From: JACZST01 sp964195155
Lineage (GTDB): Bacteria > Actinomycetota > Acidimicrobiia > Spongiisociales > UBA5794
Assembly (NCBI GenBank): GCA_964195155.1
Contig: CAXMOP010000121.1
Span: forward strand, 1-47,711
Direction of reading: 5' to 3'
DNA: 47,711 nucleotides
Below, in pieces: positions 31,881 to 39,474 of this stretch (the stretch's first letter is position 1; the number at the start of each line of letters is the position of its first letter). A program made the translations under genes and the position numbers. The notes below the pieces were generated by a model. The model saw nothing but the letters and a program-made list of their open reading frames with translations. It searched no databases and was not told where the DNA came from.

Positions 31881-31932
31881 ATTTTACCGACGATTGAATA
31901 GGTATTCCACACATGCCGATAGGGGATATACT
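31881..31932. promoter_or_regulatory. Divergent promoters with a shared palindrome between mrp and erpA-like
   Basis: Leftward -10 TAAAAT (31881-31886, complement) serves mrp; rightward -10 TATACT (31927-31932) with a TTCCAC -35 (31905-31910, 16-nt spacer) serves the A-type Fe-S gene. The palindrome GAATA-GG-TATTC (31896-31907) overlaps the predicted -35 of both promoters, a good place for a common repressor such as an Rrf2-type Fe-S regulator (inference). Confidence 0.5.
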
Positions 31933-31962
31933 GGCGTGGATCATCGCCGAGGAGGCCATTAC

Positions 31963-32313
31963 ATGACGACTCTCGAGGAGCGCACCGAGACCCCGGTGCT
32001 GTTGACCGACGACGCTGCCGCCAAGGTGCGCGAGTTGATCGAGCAACAGGACGAGGCCGATCTCGCGCTCCGGCTCATGGCTGTTCCCGGCGGATGCTCC
32101 GGCTTCCAGTACGACATGCGCTTCGACACCCAGATCGAGGACACCGACGTGGTTTCCGAGGTCGGCGGGGTCAAGCTCGTCCTCGACGACGAGAGCGTCC
32201 CGCGGCTGCTCGGCGCCACGGTCGACTACCGCGGCGACGACGTCGCGGGGTACGGGTTCGCCATCGAGAATCCGAACGAGACCGGCCACCAGTGCACCTG
32301 CGGCAAGCGGTAA
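31963..32313 (+). CDS. erpA: A-type iron-sulfur cluster insertion protein (ErpA/HesB-like)
   Basis: 116-aa carrier of Fe-S clusters. The three conserved cysteines are present: C45 in VPGGCSGFQY and C111/C113 in the terminal HQCTCGKR. The fold signature LALRLMAVPGGCSGFQYD and GVKLVLDDESVPRLLGATVDY is typical. The ATG at 31963 has a GAGGAGG 7 nt upstream, which decides it over an upstream in-frame ATG. It is divergent from mrp, another Fe-S carrier, so the two are probably regulated together. Confidence 0.92.
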   Translation: MTTLEERTETPVLLTDDAAAKVRELIEQQDEADLALRLMAVPGGCSGFQYDMRFDTQIEDTDVVSEVGGVKLVLDDESVPRLLGATVDYRGDDVAGYGFAIENPNETGHQCTCGKR

Positions 32314-32336
32314 CTCCTCCTTCCTAGGTCACCTCG

Positions 32337-32717
32337 ATGCCGAAGCAGATCCATGAGGTCCCGAGCGTCCCGCGCCCGATCGGCCCCTACAGCGTTGCCA
32401 CCGAGGCCGGCGGCTTCGTGTTCTTTTCCGGCCAGGTATCGATCGATCCCGAGACCAACGAGCCGCAGCACGGGGACGTCGAGGAGCAGACCCACCGCAC
32501 GATGCGCAACATCGGCCTGGCACTCGGTGATGTCGGGCTTGGGTACGAGGACATTGTCAAGACCACGATCTTCCTCGACGACATGGCCGATTTTCCGCTC
32601 GTGAACGGCGTCTACGACGAATACCTCAGCGAATCTCGCCCCGCCCGCTCCACGGTGGAGGCGGCTGCCCTCCCCGGCGGTTTCAAGGTCGAGATCGAGA
32701 TCATCGCGGCTAGATAA
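32337..32717 (+). CDS. ridA: RidA (YjgF/UK114) family reactive imine/enamine deaminase
   Basis: 126-aa protein hydrolysing reactive enamine/imine intermediates such as 2-aminoacrylate. It shows PRPIGPYSVATEAGGFVFFSGQVSIDP, MRNIGLALGDVGLGYEDIVKTTIFLDD, and the catalytic Arg in the C-terminal ESRPARSTVEAAALP, followed by the Glu-containing KVEIEIIA strand. Length is typical. It lies 23 nt after the A-type Fe-S gene and is followed by heptad repeats and an ALDH7. Confidence 0.94.
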   Translation: MPKQIHEVPSVPRPIGPYSVATEAGGFVFFSGQVSIDPETNEPQHGDVEEQTHRTMRNIGLALGDVGLGYEDIVKTTIFLDDMADFPLVNGVYDEYLSESRPARSTVEAAALPGGFKVEIEIIAAR

Positions 32718-32807
32718 GTCGAGAGTCCTCAGTCTTCAGTCCTCAGTCCTCAGTTTGGGCGCTCCGCTTGCTGATGACTGATGACTGGCGACTGACGACT
32801 CCGTCTC
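32717..32807. repeat. Family A heptad repeat with inverted arms
   Basis: Thirteen 7-nt units start within the ridA stop codon. The left arm is AGTCGAG, AGTCCTC, AGTCTTC, AGTCCTC, AGTCCTC; after a centre of about 21 nt (AGTTTGG, GCGCTCC, GCTTGCT) the right arm is GATGACT, GATGACT, GGCGACT, GACGACT. The arms are rough inverse complements, so the element could fold into a long imperfect hairpin. Confidence 0.78.
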
Positions 32808-32849
32808 AACTACCGTTCGCCATACCGCCCGATACAGGAGGTTTGACCG

Positions 32850-34364
32850 ATGAACCGTGACAGCATCTTCTCTGCGCTCGGCCTGGAGGACTCCAACCCC
32901 GGCGCCTTCGCCGGTGGCTGGCTCGACACCGGCGGCACCGATCTTGCGGTCGAGAACCCGACGACGGGTGAGCAGATCGGGTCCGTGGTCCGGGCCAGTC
33001 TCGACGACTACGAGCAGGTCGTGGCCTCGGCGGCCGAGACCTTCCAGGCGTGGCGGACGCTGCCCGCCCCCGAGCGCGGCCACTACGTCAGGGCGCTCGG
33101 CAATCTCCTCCGCGAGCACAAGGAGCCGCTCGGGGCGCTCATTGCCCTGGAGATGGGCAAGATCAAGGCCGAGGGCGAGGGCGAGGTCCAGGAGATGATC
33201 GACATCTGTGACTTCGCGGTCGGCCTCTCCCGCCAGCTGTACGGATTGACCATCGCCTCGGAGCGTCCAAACCACCGCATGTACGAGCAATGGCACCCGT
33301 TGGGCCCGATCGGTGTGATTTCGGCGTTCAACTTCCCGGTGGCGGTGTGGGCGTGGAACTCGACCCTGGCTGCGGTTTGCGGCGACACGGTGATCTGGAA
33401 GCCGTCCTCGAAGGTGCCGCTGGCCTCGATCGCGACCACCCGGCTGGCCGCCCAGATCATGGAGGGCAGCGGCTTCGAGGGGGTGTTCAACCTCGTTATC
33501 GGGTCGGGCGCCGAGATCGGCGACACACTGATCAATGACCGGAGAGTGCCGCTGATCTCGGCAACCGGTTCGTGCAACATGGGCGAGAAGGTCGGTACCG
33601 CCGTGGCCCAGCGCCTCGGCCGGTCCCTCCTCGAGCTCGGCGGCAACAATGCCGTGATCGTGATGGAGGACGCCGATCCCGACCTGGCAACCAGGGCCGC
33701 CCTGTTCGCCGCCGTCGGCACCTCCGGGCAGCGGTGCACCAGCCTTCGCCGGCTGATCGTGCAGCGTGGCATCTCCGATCTCATCGCCAAGCGGCTGATC
33801 GACGCCTACGGGCAGGTCAACATCGGCGATCCCCTCGATGACGACGTGCTGATGGGCCCGTTGGTCGACGGGCGAGCCGTCGACGATTACGTCGCCGCGG
33901 TGGGCATCGCCCAGGAGCAGGGCGGCGAAGTGCTCTACGGCGGCAACGTCCTCGACCGCCCGGGCCACTTCGTTGAGCCGACCCTGATCCGGATGCCGGC
34001 GGATGCTCCAATTCTTCAGATCGAGACCTTCGCCCCAATCCTGTATTTGATCGAGATCGACACGGTCGACGAGGCGATCGCCATGAACAACGGCGTCACC
34101 CAGGGCCTTTCGTCGGCGATTTTCACCGACTCGGTGCGATCGGCAGAGACGTTCCTGTCGGCAGCCGGATCCGACTGTGGCATCGCCAACGTCAACATCG
34201 GTACCTCCGGTGCCGAGATCGGCGGCGCCTTTGGGGGCGAAAAGGAGACCGGCGGCGGACGCGAGTCCGGGTCGGACTCGTGGAAGGCGTACATGCGCCG
34301 CCAGACCGTGACCATCAACTGGTCGGGAGAGCTGCCGCTGGCCCAAGGCATCGAATTCGGCTAA
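32850..34364 (+). CDS. amaB: ALDH7-family (antiquitin-type) aldehyde dehydrogenase
   Basis: 504-aa NAD(P)+-dependent dehydrogenase matching the ALDH7 family, whose members oxidise alpha-aminoadipate semialdehyde in lysine breakdown. Signatures are HPLGPIGVISAFNFPVAVWA, VIWKPSSKVPL, the general-base Glu in LLELGGNNA, the catalytic Cys in GTSGQRCTSLRR, and the diagnostic C-terminus TSGAEIGGAFGGEKETGG followed by DSWKAYMRRQT. An AGGAGG lies about 6 nt before the ATG. Lysine catabolism as its role is inferred from the family; other lysine-degradation genes are not adjacent. Confidence 0.9.
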   Translation: MNRDSIFSALGLEDSNPGAFAGGWLDTGGTDLAVENPTTGEQIGSVVRASLDDYEQVVASAAETFQAWRTLPAPERGHYVRALGNLLREHKEPLGALIALEMGKIKAEGEGEVQEMIDICDFAVGLSRQLYGLTIASERPNHRMYEQWHPLGPIGVISAFNFPVAVWAWNSTLAAVCGDTVIWKPSSKVPLASIATTRLAAQIMEGSGFEGVFNLVIGSGAEIGDTLINDRRVPLISATGSCNMGEKVGTAVAQRLGRSLLELGGNNAVIVMEDADPDLATRAALFAAVGTSGQRCTSLRRLIVQRGISDLIAKRLIDAYGQVNIGDPLDDDVLMGPLVDGRAVDDYVAAVGIAQEQGGEVLYGGNVLDRPGHFVEPTLIRMPADAPILQIETFAPILYLIEIDTVDEAIAMNNGVTQGLSSAIFTDSVRSAETFLSAAGSDCGIANVNIGTSGAEIGGAFGGEKETGGGRESGSDSWKAYMRRQTVTINWSGELPLAQGIEFG

Positions 34365-34370
34365 AACCCT

Positions 34371-34420
34371 CGTTCTTGCGTAGCAGACGGCCATATATCG
34401 CTCCCTGCTACGCAAGAACG
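34371..34420. repeat. Family C 50-bp inverted-repeat element, copy 2
   Basis: Same 14-bp arms as copy 1 (34371-34384 and 34407-34420), with a 22-nt centre that differs only in its last few bases (CCCT in place of CCTG). It starts 6 nt after the ALDH7 stop and ends 32 nt before a lipoprotein gene. Confidence 0.85.
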
Positions 34421-34452
34421 GAACGCTGCATCCGGTTATAGGCTCGCGGCCG

Positions 34453-35349
34453 ATGAATCTGCGAATCGTCGTCGCAACGGTCGTTGCTGTTTCCGCGCTC
34501 GCCTCCGGATGTTCGGTGATCGAGCTGAGCTCCGAGCAGGAGGAAGAGGCGTACCTGCTCCAGGTCGCGCAGGCAGAGGCTCCGTGGTTGGCTGCCATCG
34601 ACCGTTTCGATCGAACCTTGGGCGGCAACTACTCGACGCGCCGGGCGTTCGTGGGAGCCATCGGGGACGCCGGGCTCGCTCAGGGTGCCCGTGACTCGCT
34701 CGCCGCCGCGGACTCGCTGACACCACCACACACGATGGCGACCGACCACGAGCACTGGCTGGCCTTCCGCAAGTCGGTCGACGGAGTCGCCCCGGAGCTG
34801 ACCAACGCCGCGATGAGCGGAGAGGTACTCAACACTCTTGCCGTGCGCCGCACGCTCGGCGAGGCCGAAGCCGACTTCCTGCTCTCGATCGGCCGCACGT
34901 TCTGCCTCCACCTGTCTGCGGTCGATCCCGCTGCTGACTGCCCCCCGGACGAGTCGCTGCCGGGCGGGGAGTACGGCAGGGCGACCTTCGAGGCGCTGCG
35001 GGAGTACGCCATTCGCGTCGGTCCGCTGTTCATCACCAGCAGCGCCTTCGATCAAGGCCAACGCACGCAGTATCTCGCCGAGGTACAGCCGGGCATCGTG
35101 GTGCTGCTTTCCGACACCGGGGATCGCCTCAACCGTCTGAGCCCGCCGCCCGAGTTCGCCGAAGATCACCACGCGCTGCTTGGCTATTTCGACGACCAGT
35201 ACGTCATCGCGGTCGAGATCACCGACGCCAACGCAATCGGCGACCAGGACCGGGTCGCCGAGCTGTACGACCGGTTTGCGCAGCATCTCGATGAGCTGCA
35301 AGCGGCGCTGTCTGAGGCGGCAAGGCCCATCGTCAACCCGGCGTTCTGA
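34453..35349 (+). CDS. Predicted lipoprotein of unknown function
   Basis: 298-aa protein with a short signal sequence ending in a lipobox (LASGC, about residues 16-20). The mature part is mostly helical and acidic, with EEEAYLLQVAQAEAPWLAAI, two further Cys (FCLHLS, ADCPP) and a C-terminal helix (ELYDRFAQHLDELQAALSE). No known domain was recognised. It appears as a single gene, preceded by the 50-bp repeat C and by a TAGGCT box 8 nt before the ATG. Confidence 0.72.
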   Translation: MNLRIVVATVVAVSALASGCSVIELSSEQEEEAYLLQVAQAEAPWLAAIDRFDRTLGGNYSTRRAFVGAIGDAGLAQGARDSLAAADSLTPPHTMATDHEHWLAFRKSVDGVAPELTNAAMSGEVLNTLAVRRTLGEAEADFLLSIGRTFCLHLSAVDPAADCPPDESLPGGEYGRATFEALREYAIRVGPLFITSSAFDQGQRTQYLAEVQPGIVVLLSDTGDRLNRLSPPPEFAEDHHALLGYFDDQYVIAVEITDANAIGDQDRVAELYDRFAQHLDELQAALSEAARPIVNPAF

Positions 35350-35507
35350 GGGCGCCCGGCCCAGGGCCCGACCGTGGCACATACGAACCGATATAGCCCG
35401 CGGACCAGCCCTGCCCACGGGTTTGCGATCCGGTGCGGATCTCTCCCTGGTCGTTATCCTTCACCCCAGCCGAGTGGTGGCGCGCTGGAGCCGCCGAGGG
35501 AGGGCCA

Positions 35508-36521
35508 ATGCCTTATCGAGCCGAGTACATATGGATCGACGGTCAGCAGCCGACGGCCAAGCTGCGGTCCAAGACCAAGATCGTTCCCGACGGTGACGCG
35601 CCGCCGGTGTGGGGATTCGACGGCTCGAGCACTGAGCAAGCCCCCGGCGCCGAATCGGACTGCGTGCTGCGCCCGGTCATGGTCAAACCCGATCCGATTC
35701 GCGGTGGCGATGATGTGCTCGTCATGTGCGAGGTGCTCACCGTCGATATGGAGCCCCATCCCTCCAATACCCGGGCTGAATTGGCTGAGGTCGCCGAGAA
35801 GTACGCCGAGCATGAGGCGTGGTTCGGGCTGGAACAGGAGTACACGTTCTACAAGGACGGTCGTCCTCACGGATGGCCGATCGGCGGATACCCGGCACCC
35901 CAGGGCGGCTACTACTGCGGCGTCGGAGCCGACGAGATCTGGGGGAGAGAGGTGGTCGAGATCCACACGAAGGCCTGTTTGGACGCCGGGATCGCCATCT
36001 CGGGGACCAACGCCGAGGTGATGATCGGCCAGTGGGAGTTCCAGATCGGCCCACTCAGTCCCGTCGAGGTCGGTGACCACCTGTGGATGGCCCGCTGGTT
36101 GCTGTACCGCACCGCGGAGGACTACGACATCTCGGCGCACCTGAACCCGAAGCCGGTTGAGGGAGATTGGAACGGCGCAGGGATGCACACCAACTTCTCC
36201 ACCCAGGAGATGCGTGAGGACTACGACGCCGTGATCGCCGCCTGCGAGGCGCTGGGGAAGCGAGCGGACGAGCACATCAAGTTCTACGGTGCCGGGATCG
36301 AACGCCGTCTGACCGGCCTCCACGAGACGGCACCTTGGACCGAGTACAACTACGGCGTGTCCGATCGCGGAGCCTCGGTGCGGATTCCGTGGCAGGTCCA
36401 CCAGGACCAGATGGGATACATCGAGGACCGTCGGCCCAATGCCAACGCCGACCCGTATGTCGTCGCCCGGCTCATCACCGAGACCGTCTGCTCATACCTA
36501 GAAGGCGATATCCCCGCCTGA
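35508..36521 (+). CDS. glnII: Glutamine synthetase, type II (eukaryote-like)
   Basis: 337-aa enzyme making glutamine from glutamate, ammonia and ATP. Length and motifs are those of GSII rather than the ~470-aa GSI: YIWIDGQQPTAKLRSKTK, WGFDGSSTEQAPGAESDC, the metal-binding WFGLEQEYTF, YYCGVGADEIWGR, GDWNGAGMHTNFST and the C-terminal SVRIPWQV and YIEDRRPNANADPY. The ATG at 35508 follows a GGGAGGG and gives the typical N-terminus MPYRAEYIW. GSII is known in some actinobacteria alongside GSI; no other nitrogen gene is nearby. Confidence 0.94.
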   Translation: MPYRAEYIWIDGQQPTAKLRSKTKIVPDGDAPPVWGFDGSSTEQAPGAESDCVLRPVMVKPDPIRGGDDVLVMCEVLTVDMEPHPSNTRAELAEVAEKYAEHEAWFGLEQEYTFYKDGRPHGWPIGGYPAPQGGYYCGVGADEIWGREVVEIHTKACLDAGIAISGTNAEVMIGQWEFQIGPLSPVEVGDHLWMARWLLYRTAEDYDISAHLNPKPVEGDWNGAGMHTNFSTQEMREDYDAVIAACEALGKRADEHIKFYGAGIERRLTGLHETAPWTEYNYGVSDRGASVRIPWQVHQDQMGYIEDRRPNANADPYVVARLITETVCSYLEGDIPA

Positions 36522-36522
36522 C

Positions 36523-36616
36523 AAGTTGCCAGTGATCAGTACGCTCGCTGGCGCTCGCTTCCAGTTGCCAGTTCGAATCGGACTGGTGGCTGGCAACTGG
36601 CAACTGGCCACTCCGT
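36523..36616. repeat. Family A heptad repeat after glnII
   Basis: Begins 1 nt after the glnII stop and ends at the stop of the convergent membrane-protein gene. Units include AAGTTGC, CAGTGAT, then CCAGTTG, CCAGTTC, and on the far side GCTGGCA, ACTGGCA, ACTGGCC, ACTCCGT. The middle (CTCGCTGGCGCTCGCTT) resembles the centre of the 32717 copy. The CCAGTTG and CAACTGG parts are inversely complementary. Confidence 0.75.
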
Positions 36617-37185
36617 CAGCTCGGCGTCGCCGCCCGCACCATGTTCAGGGCATCGATGAATTCCTGGGTGAGGTTTGCGTACTCGGCAACGGCCTCCCGC
36701 CGGAGCGTGCCGTCGTCGCTGGCACGCAGCCCGGCGATGATCGCATCCACGCCAACGGGAAGGCTCGCAGCCGTCGTGATCGCCTCGGGCCAGGCTTCCG
36801 TGTACACAGGCGGCGGGTTGGTATTGGCGACCGTTTCGCTCAGAGTCTGCGCTTCCACCTGGGCCTGCGTGAAGCGTTCGAGCGTCTCGGCGAAAAGGAT
36901 CGCGTCGGTTTCCCAGGCGTCGTTTGTTTCCTCGATCGAGGCCTGGATCTCGATCGCGGTGGCCTCGTAGCCGTCTACCAGCAGCAGGAAGGCCGCGACT
37001 GCGGGCGGCAGCGTGGTGGTCGTCGTTTCCGGCGGGAGCGTCGAGGTGGTCACCGGAACGGTGGTGGTTCCCAGCGGCACTTCGGCGGGAGGAAGGGCGT
37101 TCACGAAGGAATACGTCAAACCCACCAGCCCCGCGATCACCAGCGGCAGGATCCAGCGCCCGTGTTTGGGGTCTTCTTTACTCAC
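36616..37185 (-). CDS. Single-pass membrane protein with Thr-rich linker, unknown function
   Basis: 189-aa protein: a short charged N-terminus (SKEDPKHGRW), one transmembrane helix (ILPLVIAGLVGLTYSFV, about residues 11-29), a Pro/Thr linker (LGTTTVPVTTSTLPPE), then an extracytoplasmic helical region (residues 60-189) rich in Ala/Glu. The likely start is a GTG at 37185; the longer frame upstream is Arg/Pro-rich, non-coding-like and overlaps the divergent SDR gene. No family recognised. Confidence 0.65.
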   Translation of the reverse strand: MSKEDPKHGRWILPLVIAGLVGLTYSFVNALPPAEVPLGTTTVPVTTSTLPPETTTTTLPPAVAAFLLLVDGYEATAIEIQASIEETNDAWETDAILFAETLERFTQAQVEAQTLSETVANTNPPPVYTEAWPEAITTAASLPVGVDAIIAGLRASDDGTLRREAVAEYANLTQEFIDALNMVRAATPS

Positions 37186-37235
37186 CGGAAGCAGCTTAGG
37201 ACGAGATGCCGTTTCGCTCCGGTACGCTCGTTGGC

Positions 37236-37967
37236 ATGGACCTAGCTGGCAGAGTGGCGGTCGTGACCGGTGGTGCGGTCCGGGTGGGAAGAGCCGTCGT
37301 GCTCGGGCTTGCGGCTGCGGGGGCCGACGTGTTCGTACACTACGGCCGCTCCGGCGAAGCCGCCGAGGCGACGGCTGCCGAGGTCGAGCAACTGGGGGTC
37401 CGTGTGGCAATCGGCTCCGTCGACCTCGCGCAACCCGAGGACGCCACCGCGATCATCCAACGAGCGGAGGCTGCGCTCGGGACGGTTTCACTGCTCGTCA
37501 ACAGTGCCTCGGCGTTTCCCTCCGACACGATGGGGGACCTCGACCTCGCAACCTGGCAGGAGACACTCGACCTCACCCTCTCGTCACCGGTATTCACCAC
37601 ACGGGCGTTCGCCGAGCGGCTGCCACCGGGCCTCGAGGGTGCAGTGGTCAACATCACCGATGCCAGGACCACCAGGCCATACCGCAAGCACTTCAGCTAC
37701 CTGGTGGCGCGAGGCGGAATCGACACGTTTACCAGGGCCGCCGCGCTCCAGCTGGCGCCGAGCGTCCGGGTGAATGCGGTCGCCCTTGGCGTCATTCTCC
37801 CTCCCGAGGGCCAAGAGGACAGCTACGAGCACCGGCTCGCCGCCAGGCTCCCGCTGGCGAGGGTGGGTGGTACCGATCCGGTGGTGGATACCGTGCTCTT
37901 TCTGATGCGCAACGACTTCATCACCGGGGAGATCATTCGCGTCGACGGAGGAGGGCACCTGACATGA
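37236..37967 (+). CDS. Short-chain dehydrogenase, FolM/pteridine reductase-like
   Basis: 243-aa Rossmann oxidoreductase at the head of a pterin operon. It shows the cofactor loop VVTGGAVRVGRAV, LVNSASAF (NxAS), and the active-site region FSYLVARGGIDTFTRAAALQLAP. The catalytic motif is Tyr-x3-Arg instead of Tyr-x3-Lys. VRVNAVALGVILPPEG and the C-terminal GEIIRVDGGGHLT resemble FolM and pteridine reductases, which reduce dihydromonapterin or dihydrofolate. The ATG at 37236 lies 7 nt after a TACGCT box. Its stop overlaps folB by 4 nt, which supports a pterin role. Confidence 0.75.
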   Translation: MDLAGRVAVVTGGAVRVGRAVVLGLAAAGADVFVHYGRSGEAAEATAAEVEQLGVRVAIGSVDLAQPEDATAIIQRAEAALGTVSLLVNSASAFPSDTMGDLDLATWQETLDLTLSSPVFTTRAFAERLPPGLEGAVVNITDARTTRPYRKHFSYLVARGGIDTFTRAAALQLAPSVRVNAVALGVILPPEGQEDSYEHRLAARLPLARVGGTDPVVDTVLFLMRNDFITGEIIRVDGGGHLT

Positions 37968-38365
37968 GCCCCGAACCGCGAGCCGCCAGTCACGAGCTCG
38001 ACCGCATTCACATCAGGGGCCTCGTGGTTCCCGGAATCGTTGGGATCAAGCCGGATGAGCGAGTGAACAAGCAGGACGTCCTCGTCAACGCCACCCTGTG
38101 GGTGGACACTCGCCGGGCGGCGCAGAGCGACGATATCGACGATGCCGTCAACTACCGGACCGTCACCAAGGCGATGATCGCCCACATCGAATCCGGCTCG
38201 CCCATGCTGGTCGAGCGGCTCGTCGCCGAGCTGACCACTATTTGCCTCGAGGCCGACGAGCGGATCCGGGAGGTTGAGGTAACGGTCGAAAAACCCGGAG
38301 CACTCCGACACGCCCGCTCGGTCGGCATCACCGTTCGCCGCACCAAGGAGAGCCCTGATGGCTGA
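37964..38365 (+). CDS. folB: Dihydroneopterin aldolase
   Basis: 133-aa folate enzyme that splits dihydroneopterin into 6-hydroxymethyl-dihydropterin and glycolaldehyde. Features are DRIHIRGLVVPGIVGIKPDE (residues 13-32), DVLVNATLWVD, DAVNYRTVTKAM (conserved Tyr), the catalytic-region Glu in SPMLVERLVAEL, and VEVTVEKPGALRHARSVGI with the conserved Lys-Pro. It starts with an ATGA overlap to the SDR gene and overlaps the folK-folE gene by 8 nt. Confidence 0.92.
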   Translation: MSPEPRAASHELDRIHIRGLVVPGIVGIKPDERVNKQDVLVNATLWVDTRRAAQSDDIDDAVNYRTVTKAMIAHIESGSPMLVERLVAELTTICLEADERIREVEVTVEKPGALRHARSVGITVRRTKESPDG

Positions 38366-39470
38366 GCACGTCCCGGCGGTGATCGCGATTGGATCCAACA
38401 TCGAGAAGGAGCGCAACCTCCCTGAGGCGATCCGGCTGCTGCGCCGAGCCCCCAACATCACGATCACTCAAGTAAGCCGCATCTTTGAGAGCCCTGCGGT
38501 CGGCGGCTCGGAAGATGCGCCGGAATTCTTCAATGCCGCGGTGCTGGTTTCCACCGACCTGTCCTATGAGCAATTGCGCGACGTCACCCGCGCCATTGAG
38601 CACGAGCTCGGTCGGGTCCGTACCGACGACCCCGACGCCCCTCGCGCGGCGGACCTCGACGTCGTCTACTACGCAGATTTCGTGGGTGAGCGAGGCGGCA
38701 AAACGCTCCCCGATCCCGATGTCCTGACTGCGGCCCACGTTGCGTTGCCGATTGCCGACGCCGCACCCGGCCTGGTGCACCCGGCCAACGGGAGGACGGC
38801 GAGCGAGATTGCGGAACAAATGGAAGGATCTGATGTTCGACCTGTCATGGCTATTCACTTGAGCAATCCGTACAGCCCGCACCGACCCGAAGACTTCGAC
38901 GATGTCTCAGACGTCTACTCGCCTCGACTGGAAGCACTGGTTCGCCAGCAGCTCGTCGAGATCGGGGAGGACCCCGACCGCGAGGGCCTGGAACGAACGC
39001 CGCTTCGCGTGGCCAAGGCCATGGATTATCTGACCAGCGGATACACGACGTCGGTCAAGGAGATCGTCAACGACGCCATCTTCGATGCAGAGGGCGCCGA
39101 AGAGATGGTCGTCGTACGCGACATCGAGTTCTACTCGATGTGCGAGCACCACATGCTGCCATTCTTCGGAAACGCCGCGGTGGGGTATCTGCCAAAAGGC
39201 AAGATCATCGGGCTGTCGAAGATCGCCCGCATCGTGGATGTGTTCGCAAGGCGCCTCCAGGTACAGGAGCGACTCACCAACCAGGTCGCCGCGGCCCTCG
39301 AAGAGTGTCTCGAGCCGCATGGCGTCGCCGTCGTGCTCGAAGGCAAGCACCTATGCATGATGATGCGCGGCGTGCAGAAACAGGAAAGCGCCATGGTGAC
39401 CAGCGCCATGCGAGGCACGTTCAAGACCAACCCGGGCACGCGTTCGGAGTTTCTCGAGCTGGTGAAGTAG
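38358..39470 (+). CDS. folKE: Bifunctional HPPK-GTP cyclohydrolase I (FolK-FolE fusion)
   Basis: 370-aa continuous reading frame with two folate enzymes. Residues 1-155 are 6-hydroxymethyl-dihydropterin pyrophosphokinase: VIAIGSNIEKERNL, EFFNAAVLVST, ELGRVRTDDPDAPRAADLDVVYY and the terminal HVALPIADAAP. Residues about 185-370 are GTP cyclohydrolase I: DREGLERTPLRVAKAM, zinc ligands in YSMCEHHMLPFFG and GKHLCMMMRGV, and IGLSKIARIVDVFARRLQVQE. The ~30-residue linker has in-frame ATGs at 38820 and 38847, so FolE could also be made separately. First and fourth steps of pterin synthesis are thus joined. folP is not in the window. Confidence 0.92.
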   Translation: MAEHVPAVIAIGSNIEKERNLPEAIRLLRRAPNITITQVSRIFESPAVGGSEDAPEFFNAAVLVSTDLSYEQLRDVTRAIEHELGRVRTDDPDAPRAADLDVVYYADFVGERGGKTLPDPDVLTAAHVALPIADAAPGLVHPANGRTASEIAEQMEGSDVRPVMAIHLSNPYSPHRPEDFDDVSDVYSPRLEALVRQQLVEIGEDPDREGLERTPLRVAKAMDYLTSGYTTSVKEIVNDAIFDAEGAEEMVVVRDIEFYSMCEHHMLPFFGNAAVGYLPKGKIIGLSKIARIVDVFARRLQVQERLTNQVAAALEECLEPHGVAVVLEGKHLCMMMRGVQKQESAMVTSAMRGTFKTNPGTRSEFLELVK

Positions 39471-39474
39471 CGCG

